A stretch of DNA of 24,246 nt from Cryomorphaceae bacterium. Lineage in GTDB: Bacteria; Bacteroidota; Bacteroidia; Flavobacteriales; Schleiferiaceae. The stretch lies in NCBI GenBank assembly GCA_022565745.1, contig JAIUMB010000009.1, positions 1 to 24,246 of the forward strand, read 5' to 3'. Positions 1 through 6,603 of this stretch are shown here, piece after piece (the stretch's first letter is position 1; the number at the start of each line of letters is the position of its first letter). The position numbers and the translations under genes were made by a program. The notes under the pieces were generated by a model that saw only the letters and a list, made by a program, of their open reading frames with translations, was not told where the DNA came from and did no database searches.

Positions 1-1344
1 CGCCGCTTTATTGCCCTCAACGACGGCAGCACCATCCATAATCTTCAGTGCGTGGTTGATTTTGAAAAAATGGATGAGGCCATTCTCAAAAAAATCACCA
101 CAGGGGCATGTATTGAAGTACATGGAGATTTGGTAAAGTCTCAGGGCAGCGGACAAGCTGTTGAGGTACTGGCCAAGAGCATCGTCATACACGGTGATTC
201 CGACCCAGAAAAGTTTCCTCTACAACCCAAAAAGCACTCATTGGAGTTTTTGCGTGAAATCGCCCATCTTCGTCCAAGAACGCAGACCTTTGGCGCGGTA
301 TTCCGCATCCGCCACTACCTGTCTTTTGCCATCCACGAATACTTCCACAAGCGTGGATTTTATAACGTTCACACGCCCATCATCACGGGAAGTGATGCCG
401 AAGGGGCAGGCGAAATGTTCCGCGTAACCACCATCGATCTGGCAAATCCGCCAAAAAACGAAGATGGGAGCATCAATCATCGCGAGGATTTCTTTGAGAA
501 AGAAGTCAACCTCACTGTATCCGGACAGCTTGAAGCCGAGTTGTTTGCGCTGTCTTTGGGTAAGGTGTATACGTTTGGGCCAACCTTTAGAGCAGAGAAC
601 TCCAATACATCAAGACACTTGGCGGAGTTCTGGATGATTGAGCCGGAAGTGGCCTTCGCCAATTTATCCGACAATATGGACTTGGCAGAAGATTTTCTTC
701 GCAGCATCATTCGCTCTGCTCTCACCCATTGCGCAGACGACTTGAGCTTTTTGAGTGATCGCCTTCAAAATGAGGAAAAGCAACTGCCCGCCAACGAACG
801 CTCTGCCATGAACTTGATGGAGCGCTTGCAGTTTGTTGCCGACAATGGCTTTCGCCGTGTAAGCTATACCGAGGCCATTGATATTCTCAAAAACTCCAAG
901 CCCAACAAAAAGGGTAAATTTCAATACCCCATCGAAAGCTGGGGTGCAGATTTACAATCGGAGCACGAGCGCTTCTTGGTCGAAAAACACTTTAAATGTC
1001 CGGTGATTTTGTTTGATTATCCGGCCAACATCAAGGCTTTTTACATGCGCTTAAACGACGACGGAAAAACCGTTCGCGCTATGGATGTCCTCTTTCCCGG
1101 CATTGGTGAAATCATCGGTGGTTCACAGCGTGAGGAGCGCTTCGACGTACTTCGTCAGAAAATGGCCGATTTCAATATTCCCGAGGAAGAGATGAATTGG
1201 TACCTCGATACCCGTCGCTTTGGCAGCTGTGTGCACAGTGGATTTGGCTTAGGGTTCGAGCGCTTGGTGCAGTTTGTTACCGGCATGAGCAACATCCGTG
1301 ACGTCATTCCTTTTCCCCGCACTCCGGGCAATTGTGAATTTTAA
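1..1344 (+). CDS. asnS: Asparagine--tRNA ligase, 5'-truncated by window edge
   Basis: Charges tRNA-Asn with asparagine in the cytoplasm (class II aminoacyl-tRNA synthetase). The frame is open from base 1, so the true start lies upstream; 447 residues are visible and a full enzyme is usually about 460-480. The first visible residues finish the OB-fold anticodon-binding domain (FIALNDGS, then LQCVVD). The catalytic core shows motif 2 (FRAENSNTSRHLAEFW), which includes the ATP-binding Arg and the H/E pair typical of AsnRS, and motif 3 (GFGLGFERLVQFVTG) near the C-terminus. A GTG at base 52 could be mistaken for a start, but homologous sequence continues upstream of it. The TAA stop overlaps the stop of the convergent gene on the other strand. 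AspRS is excluded by the AsnRS-type C-terminus (IPFPRTPGNCEF). Confidence 0.97.
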   Translation, partial: RRFIALNDGSTIHNLQCVVDFEKMDEAILKKITTGACIEVHGDLVKSQGSGQAVEVLAKSIVIHGDSDPEKFPLQPKKHSLEFLREIAHLRPRTQTFGAVFRIRHYLSFAIHEYFHKRGFYNVHTPIITGSDAEGAGEMFRVTTIDLANPPKNEDGSINHREDFFEKEVNLTVSGQLEAELFALSLGKVYTFGPTFRAENSNTSRHLAEFWMIEPEVAFANLSDNMDLAEDFLRSIIRSALTHCADDLSFLSDRLQNEEKQLPANERSAMNLMERLQFVADNGFRRVSYTEAIDILKNSKPNKKGKFQYPIESWGADLQSEHERFLVEKHFKCPVILFDYPANIKAFYMRLNDDGKTVRAMDVLFPGIGEIIGGSQREERFDVLRQKMADFNIPEEEMNWYLDTRRFGSCVHSGFGLGFERLVQFVTGMSNIRDVIPFPRTPGNCEF

Positions 1345-2399
1345 CGCCACAACAACAACAACTGCTCTTTTGGTTTAAAATGCCAGTCGGCAAATTTATT
1401 GAGAAAGCCCATCCCCATAATGAGGGTGGCGTTGTCAAACACATCAATGTACACATTGTTGATGGTGTAACCGCCAACTTCAATGCCATCGATGAGATAA
1501 GTATCGGCTTCAACAAGCTCGTTATTGGCCATAGTATACGTACAAGTACCAACAAACATAGAGTCGTTTATAACCCCAGCTTTGCGGAGTTTTGACTCTA
1601 AGCCACGGTGAATGACCATATCGCTTGCACCGGTATCGAATAGAAAATAATGAACATTGTCGGCAATCCGGACCTTGATTTTATAGGTGTTGTTGAGGTC
1701 TTCCTTTAGTGGCACTTCAATAAATGCATCGTCATCACCGATAATGTCTAAGGGATCATAAACGTTGTTGCTGACAACTTCGTCACTTTCTATCAAATGT
1801 TCCATTACACAAGGCATAACGATTTCCACAAACAACTCGCTGTCTTCTTCGGTGAGTGTTTGTACTTCTGATAATTTATACCCTCTATCCAGTAGCTTGG
1901 TCAACGCGCATTCGCAGTAATTTTCTGCAGCCTCTCTACTTATTTCTGACATATCGCCATCACCCACAATTTCCTCTACGCAGGCAAACTTGGCAATGGT
2001 CAACGTCAACTCAGTAGATTCACCGGATAAAAACTCAAACTCTTCACCGTATTCTACATTTGCTTCCACACATTCGAGCAGCGACTTCATTGCTTCCGGT
2101 TGCTGAATAAGGATTTCCATAATCATTTCTTCTCTATCCTCGAGATGAACGACCGATTCAAATACCGACGAGTGCACATTAGAAAACATTGAGGTAATGA
2201 TGCAGGCGCAAAAACTATCCACTTCGAATGTAATGCCCATTCTGTTTTGCAACTCCAATATCTCTTCATTGCCAACGCATTCTTGCATCAAATCAGTCAT
2301 CTCCATGATAGGCACACCATCTTTGGTAAGCACCATTTGAGCCGACAAAGCAAAACTCATAAAAAGCAAGAGGATCAAGAGTATGTTTTGATTGCGCAT
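1341..2399 (-). CDS. Secreted retropepsin-like aspartyl protease with two Cys-rich modules
   Basis: Predicted 352-residue exported protein. I start it at the ATG at 2399 because it opens directly on a signal peptide (residues 1-20, hydrophobic LLILLLFMSFALSA, then Q). Residues about 35-205 hold two successive acidic helical modules with matching Cys spacing: C41, C64, C66, C110 and C140, C162, C164, C197. Residues about 225-352 form a clan AA (retropepsin/Asp_protease_2-like) domain, with the catalytic D-T-G at 255-257 (FDTGASDMV) and a second hydrophobic-Gly motif at 327-333 (LIMGMGFL). One such domain per chain suggests it works as a dimer. Substrate unknown; location is probably periplasmic or surface. 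The gene stands alone, converging on asnS with stops overlapping in TTAA. The protease fold is fairly sure; activity and the role of the Cys modules are inference. Confidence 0.8.
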   Translation of the reverse strand: MRNQNILLILLLFMSFALSAQMVLTKDGVPIMEMTDLMQECVGNEEILELQNRMGITFEVDSFCACIITSMFSNVHSSVFESVVHLEDREEMIMEILIQQPEAMKSLLECVEANVEYGEEFEFLSGESTELTLTIAKFACVEEIVGDGDMSEISREAAENYCECALTKLLDRGYKLSEVQTLTEEDSELFVEIVMPCVMEHLIESDEVVSNNVYDPLDIIGDDDAFIEVPLKEDLNNTYKIKVRIADNVHYFLFDTGASDMVIHRGLESKLRKAGVINDSMFVGTCTYTMANNELVEADTYLIDGIEVGGYTINNVYIDVFDNATLIMGMGFLNKFADWHFKPKEQLLLLWR

Positions 2400-2513
2400 A
2401 ACCTTTTTTTTTCGTTGTAAAAGTAACGCAGAATACATTTTACCCGGCCATTTTTTTAATACCCCATTTCTGACAATGATAAAGCACGTGTGGTTTGAGC
2501 TTCTCCTATTACC

Positions 2514-2545
2514 TTTGTGGGCGATTACAAAAAACATTACCTTTA
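2514..2545 (+). promoter_or_regulatory. Probable Bacteroidota-type promoter for the Cys/Met enzyme gene
   Basis: TTTG at 2514-2517, a 20-bp spacer and TACCTTTA at 2538-2545 match the Bacteroidota -33/-7 pattern (TTTG, TAnnTTTG) except for the last base. The start codon follows 16 bp later. A perfect TACCTTTG also occurs at 2510-2517, but it has no well-spaced -33 element. Assigned by eye. Confidence 0.45.
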
Positions 2546-2561
2546 GACAAAATCATCTTTC

Positions 2562-3731
2562 ATGGCAAAGGACAACAGTTTTGGCATTGGAACACTCAGC
2601 ATACACGGCGGCCAAGAGCCCGACCCTTCTACCGGCGCAGTGATGCCGCCCATCTACCAGACCTCGACCTATGCGCAAGAGGCGCCTGGCAAACACAAGG
2701 GCTACGAGTATTCCCGAACACACAATCCAACGCGACACGCCTTGGAAAAGAGTTTAGCCAGTTTGGAAAAGGGTAAATTCGGCATGGCCTTTGGCTCCGG
2801 ATTAGCCGCGATCGACGCTGTGATGAAACTACTCAAACCTGGAGATGAAATCATAGCCACCAATGATTTATACGGCGGTTCATACCGACTATTCACTTCC
2901 ATTTTTGCCAAGTGGGGTCTGGTATTTCACTTTGTCGACCTGAGCAATGAAGAGGAAGTCCGCGCGCACATCAACGACAATACACGTATTATTTGGGCTG
3001 AAACACCCACCAATCCACTGCTAAAAATCTTTGACATTCGGAAACTCGCAGCCATTAAAGATGAGTTTGACCTTATGCTCGTGGTAGACAACACCTTTGC
3101 TACACCATACCTACAATCGCCGTTGGAGCTTGGTGCCAACATCGTCATGCACTCCGTTACCAAATACCTCGGTGGACACAGTGATTTGGTCATGGGCGCT
3201 TTGGTGGTAAAAGATGAGGAATTGGCTGGGCGACTATACTTCATACAAAATGCAAGTGGTGCCATTTGCGGACCGATGGACAGCTTTTTAGCCCTACGAG
3301 GTATCAAAACACTTCACGTAAGAATGCAGCGCCATTGTGAAAATGCGGAGGCCATTGCGAGGTTTCTCATCAGTCACCCCGCCGTAAAAAAAGTTTACTG
3401 GCCCGGTTTCCCCGGACATATTGGCCACGAGATTGCCAACAAACAAATGCGTGGATTTGGCGGTATGTTGTCTTTTGAATTGAAAAACGACAGCATCGAA
3501 AAAGCGTTTCAATTGGTATCTTCGCTTAAAGTATTTACACTTGCAGAATCTCTAGGGGGGGTTGAAAGTTTGGCCGGACACCCTGCCAGCATGACCCACG
3601 CAGCCATTCCTCGCGAGGAGCGGATAAAGGCCGGCTTGTCGGATAGCCTCATTCGTTTAAGTGTGGGATTGGAAGACGCCAAAGACCTTATTCGCGACTT
3701 AGAAGGGGTATTAAAAACAGTAATAGAATAA
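2562..3731 (+). CDS. Cystathionine gamma-synthase / gamma-lyase family PLP enzyme
   Basis: PLP-dependent transsulfuration enzyme of 389 residues, the usual length for Cys/Met metabolism enzymes (fold type I). It would either join an activated homoserine ester with cysteine to make cystathionine (MetB-type) or split cystathionine to cysteine (CGL-type). Visible motifs are the phosphate and substrate site YEYSRTHNPTR (48-58), LYGGSY near 103, the PLP-ring Asp in VVDNTFATPYLQSP (D176), the Schiff-base lysine K201 in SVTKYLGGHSD, and the late LGGVESLAGHPASMTH segment. Synthase and lyase cannot be separated reliably from sequence in this clade, so I give no symbol. The ktrA-like gene starts 4 bp after the stop, so the two are probably co-transcribed. 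A G7 run at 3555-3561 lies in frame within LGGVE. Confidence 0.9.
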   Translation: MAKDNSFGIGTLSIHGGQEPDPSTGAVMPPIYQTSTYAQEAPGKHKGYEYSRTHNPTRHALEKSLASLEKGKFGMAFGSGLAAIDAVMKLLKPGDEIIATNDLYGGSYRLFTSIFAKWGLVFHFVDLSNEEEVRAHINDNTRIIWAETPTNPLLKIFDIRKLAAIKDEFDLMLVVDNTFATPYLQSPLELGANIVMHSVTKYLGGHSDLVMGALVVKDEELAGRLYFIQNASGAICGPMDSFLALRGIKTLHVRMQRHCENAEAIARFLISHPAVKKVYWPGFPGHIGHEIANKQMRGFGGMLSFELKNDSIEKAFQLVSSLKVFTLAESLGGVESLAGHPASMTHAAIPREERIKAGLSDSLIRLSVGLEDAKDLIRDLEGVLKTVIE

Positions 3732-3735
3732 GCAC

Positions 3736-4407
3736 ATGCAACAGAAAAAAATTGCCGTTATTGGTTTGGGGCGATTTGGCACGGCCATCGCGAGAAAACT
3801 TGTAGGTTTAGGCGCTGATGTAATGGGGATTGACATCAGTGAAGATAAGGTGGAAGACCTCAAAGACATACTTACGTACACCGTTTGTTTGGACTCCTCG
3901 GACCCCAAGGCCTTGATGTCGCAAAACATTCCCGATATGGACGCCGTGGTCATCGCCATTGGCGCCAGTTTTCAAGACCTCATCCTCACCACCTATGCAC
4001 TACAGGAAATAGGTGTAGAGCGCATCATTGCACGTGCACAAGACGAAGTGCAAAAGCGAATACTCGAAAAAATGGGCGTGCGTGAAATCATGAGTATAGA
4101 AGATGAAGTCAGCAACGGAGTGGCTCAGCAGCTTATCAACCCCAGCGTACTTATGGCCGTTCAGCTGCCCGACGAATACGAAATCGTCGAGATATCTGCC
4201 CCATCTTCCCTCTGGAATGAGAAACTTGCCGACATTGGTCTGCGCGAAAAATACAAACTCAACCTAGTGACCGTTTTAAGACACGACAAAGACACCCACC
4301 ACATTCTCGGGGTTCCTTATCCCGATACGGTCATTGAAGAAGGTGACTTGATCATCATTTTCGGATTGATGGATGACATTAAAAAGTTTATGGATATCAA
4401 TAAGTAA
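3736..4407 (+). CDS. ktrA: KtrA/TrkA-family potassium channel regulatory subunit (RCK)
   Basis: Cytoplasmic regulator of a Ktr/Trk K+ uptake system; it binds nucleotides and gates a membrane partner of the KtrB/TrkH type. The 223-residue protein has a single RCK_N Rossmann domain (residues about 4-125) with the G-x-G-x-x-G loop at 10-15 (IGLGRFG) and an acidic residue after strand 2 (D33 in GIDIS). A TrkA_C domain follows (about 137-222; SVLMAVQLPDEYEIVEI onward). The length fits KtrA; the TrkA of E. coli is a tandem duplicate about twice as long. No ktrB-like gene is in the window, so the partner must be encoded elsewhere. It lies 4 bp after the Cys/Met enzyme gene and is followed by a strong terminator. 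Confidence 0.88.
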   Translation: MQQKKIAVIGLGRFGTAIARKLVGLGADVMGIDISEDKVEDLKDILTYTVCLDSSDPKALMSQNIPDMDAVVIAIGASFQDLILTTYALQEIGVERIIARAQDEVQKRILEKMGVREIMSIEDEVSNGVAQQLINPSVLMAVQLPDEYEIVEISAPSSLWNEKLADIGLREKYKLNLVTVLRHDKDTHHILGVPYPDTVIEEGDLIIIFGLMDDIKKFMDINK

Positions 4408-4490
4408 AAAACACAGAACCCGGGAAGAACGCAACAATCAAAGATGATATTAAAAATTTCTATCCCCCAGCTAAAAACTTAATACCAAAC

Positions 4491-4525
4491 AAAAAAAAGC
4501 CGGAAGCATCAACTTCCGGCTTTTT
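4491..4525. terminator. Bidirectional Rho-independent terminator between ktrA and groEL
   Basis: A perfect 8-bp stem GCCGGAAG (4499-4506)/CTTCCGGC (4513-4520) with a 6-nt loop is flanked by an A8 tract on the left (4491-4498) and a T5 tract on the right (4521-4525). It can therefore end transcripts arriving from either side, the natural job between the convergent ktrA (+) and groEL (-) genes. Confidence 0.9.
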
Positions 4526-4545
4526 CATTTATCTATAGCGATGAT

Positions 4546-6177
4546 TTACATCATTCCGCCCATTCCACCTCCTGGAGGCATGGCAGGGGCGCCCTCTTCT
4601 TTAGGGATTTCCGTAATGGTTGCCTCAGTGGTGAGCAACATACCGGCAACAGATGCGGCGTTTTCCATGGCCACACGCGTTACTTTGGTTGGATCAATGA
4701 TACCGGCCTTGAGCATGTTCTCATAGGTTTCGGTTTTGGCGTTGAATCCAAAATCATCTTTGCCTTCTTTTACTTTGGCAACAACCACGCTACCTTCTAG
4801 TCCGGCATTTTCTACGATTTGACGCAATGGCTCTTCAATGGCACGCATAACGATGGCCATTCCAGTGGTCTCATCGTCATTGTCGCCTTTGGCGTTGGCC
4901 AAAACTTCGGTCGCGCGAACCAAGGCCACACCACCACCGGGAACGATCCCTTCTTCAATGGCGGCACGTGTTGCAGCAAGCGCATCGTCTACGCGGTCTT
5001 TCTTTTCCTTCATTTCCACTTCAGAGGCAGCTCCTACGTAAAGTACAGCCACACCACCGGCAAGCTTTGCCAAGCGCTCTTGCAACTTCTCACGATCGTA
5101 ATCCGAAGTGGTGGTTTCAATTTGCGCTTTGATTTGGTTGACACGAGCGGTGATATCCTCTTTGTTACCTTCACCGTTAACGATGGTGGTATTGTCTTTA
5201 TCGATGGTCACCTTTTCAGCGCGTCCAAGCATATCAAGGGTGGCATTTTCAAGCTTAAAGCCACGCTCTTCGCTGATAACCGTTCCTCCGGTAAGTACGG
5301 CGATGTCTTCCAACATGGCCTTGCGGCGATCGCCGAAGCCAGGTGCTTTAACAGCCGCAACTTTCAATGAACCGCGAATTTTATTGACTACCAAAGTAGC
5401 CAATGCTTCACCTTCTACATCTTCAGCGATGATAAGCAAAGGACGACCAGACTGAGCAGCAGGCTCAAGTACGGGAAGTAATTCCTTCATCGAAGATACT
5501 TTTTTGTCGTAGATAAGGATGTATGGGTTCTCAAGGTCGGCAATCATTTTCTCTGAATCCGTAACGAAATAAGGCGAAGAATAACCGCGGTCGAACTGCA
5601 TACCTTCTACAATTTCAACAGTGGTTTCTGTTCCCTTCGCTTCTTCTACGGTGATAACACCTTCCTTTTTCACTTTACCCATGGCCTCGGCAATCAATTT
5701 ACCAATAGCGGGGTCGTTGTTGGCTGAAATGGTCGCCACTTGCTCGATTTTCTCGATGCTGTCGCCCACTTCGGTGGATTGGCTGCGAAGGTTATCGACT
5801 ACAACTTTAACGGCTTTGTCGATACCACGCTTAAGGTCCATAGGATTGGCACCAGCAGCAACGTTTTTCAAGCCTTGGTTGATAATGGCTTGAGCAAGAA
5901 CTGTTGCGGTTGTGGTACCATCACCGGCAATATCGGCGGTTTTTGATGCAACCTCTTTTACCATTTGGGCGCCGAGGTTTTCGATTTTGTCTTCAAGCTC
6001 AATTTCGCGGGCTACACTCACACCATCTTTGGTAATGGATGGTCCGCCAAAAGATTTTTCTATAACCACATTACGACCCTGTGGTCCGAGGGTTACTTTA
6101 ACTGCATTGGCCAGCGCGTCTACACCTCTTTTCAGGTTGTCGCGGGCTTCTACGTTGAATTTGATTTCTTTAGCCAT
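4546..6177 (-). CDS. groEL: Chaperonin GroEL (Hsp60)
   Basis: Large chaperonin subunit, 543 residues, the expected size. It forms the double-ring folding chamber in the cytoplasm and hydrolyses ATP together with GroES. It starts MAKEIKFNVEARDNLKRGVD and carries the ATP-site GDGTTTATVLAQ (residues about 86-97) and the equatorial GGGVALVRA segment. It ends in the flexible GGM-type tail (PPGGGMGGMM), as in canonical folding chaperonins. The start is fixed by the universal MAKxI N-terminus. The gene lies 24 bp downstream of groES and is clearly in the same operon. Several long open frames on the opposite strand (for example 4819-5370) are antisense to this conserved gene and are not real. Confidence 0.99.
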   Translation of the reverse strand: MAKEIKFNVEARDNLKRGVDALANAVKVTLGPQGRNVVIEKSFGGPSITKDGVSVAREIELEDKIENLGAQMVKEVASKTADIAGDGTTTATVLAQAIINQGLKNVAAGANPMDLKRGIDKAVKVVVDNLRSQSTEVGDSIEKIEQVATISANNDPAIGKLIAEAMGKVKKEGVITVEEAKGTETTVEIVEGMQFDRGYSSPYFVTDSEKMIADLENPYILIYDKKVSSMKELLPVLEPAAQSGRPLLIIAEDVEGEALATLVVNKIRGSLKVAAVKAPGFGDRRKAMLEDIAVLTGGTVISEERGFKLENATLDMLGRAEKVTIDKDNTTIVNGEGNKEDITARVNQIKAQIETTTSDYDREKLQERLAKLAGGVAVLYVGAASEVEMKEKKDRVDDALAATRAAIEEGIVPGGGVALVRATEVLANAKGDNDDETTGMAIVMRAIEEPLRQIVENAGLEGSVVVAKVKEGKDDFGFNAKTETYENMLKAGIIDPTKVTRVAMENAASVAGMLLTTEATITEIPKEEGAPAMPPGGGMGGMM

Positions 6178-6201
6178 AACTTTTTTAATTTGTGTTTTTT
6201 A

Positions 6202-6480
6202 TTAGATGATTGCGTAGATATCAGATTCACGCATGATGAGGTAGTCTTTACCTTCATAATTAAGTTCAGTGCCGGAGTACTTTCCATAGAGCACCTTGTC
6301 TCCTACTTTCACCGTGAGAGGCTCGTCCGGTTTACCGTTACCAACCGCTACAATTGTCCCTTGTTGGGGTTTTTCTTGTGCGGTATCTGGGATGATGATA
6401 CCCGAAGCTGTTGTGGTTTCTGCCGCAGCGGGCTCTACCAGAACCCTGTCTGCTAAAGGGCGAATGTTTAGGTTCGACAT
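6202..6480 (-). CDS. groES: Co-chaperonin GroES (Hsp10)
   Basis: Lid of the GroEL chamber, 92 residues. It has the family start (NIRPLADRVLVEP), a mobile loop with TTASGIIIPDTAQEKPQQG (residues about 20-38; the hydrophobic III contacts GroEL) and the later GDKVLYGKYSGTEL strand pair. It is the first gene of the groES-groEL operon. No CIRCE-type inverted repeat (TTAGCACTC-N9-GAGTGCTAA) is visible upstream, so HrcA control by the usual operator is not supported by the sequence. Confidence 0.98.
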   Translation of the reverse strand: MSNLNIRPLADRVLVEPAAAETTTASGIIIPDTAQEKPQQGTIVAVGNGKPDEPLTVKVGDKVLYGKYSGTELNYEGKDYLIMRESDIYAII

Positions 6481-6538
6481 AATTATTAGAATTTAGTGTT
6501 ATACAATTTGACGTTGTGCATCGGTCACAATATGTGCC

Positions 6539-6569
6539 AAAACAAAATTAGAGGCCTAAGGCCTCTAAT
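6539..6569 (-). terminator. Rho-independent terminator of the hflX-maeB transcript
   Basis: On the minus strand, about 35 nt after the maeB stop, a 10-bp perfect stem ATTAGAGGCC/GGCCTCTAAT with loop TTA is followed by TTTTGTTTT. The flanking A-T pairs make the whole 23-nt unit palindromic apart from one centre base. Confidence 0.8.
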
Positions 6570-6579
6570 CGTTGTCAAA
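6543..6579 (-). promoter_or_regulatory. Possible groESL promoter overlapping the maeB terminator
   Basis: Reading the minus strand, TTTG (6576-6579), a 25-bp spacer and a perfect TAnnTTTG box, TAATTTTG (6543-6550), precede groES and leave a 5' leader of roughly 55 nt. The spacer is longer than the usual 17-23 bp. The -7 box is also the T-rich tail of the hairpin that ends maeB, so the two elements share bases. Confidence 0.3.
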
Positions 6580-6603
6580 CTGTCATATTTCATGGTTTCA
6601 ATG

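Noticed and set aside
3555..3561. G7 run in the Cys/Met enzyme gene as a possible frameshift or phase-variation site
   Set aside because: The frame stays intact and codes for the conserved LGGVE; a single run of seven G is not strong evidence.
4819..5370. Long open frame (183 codons) on the plus strand
   Set aside because: It is antisense to conserved groEL; the length comes from the codon bias of the real gene, and the sequence has no protein-like features.
6531..6545. TTGGCAC-like sequence upstream of groES resembling a sigma-54 -24 box
   Set aside because: The matching GC at -12 is not at the required spacing, and only one half of the motif is present.
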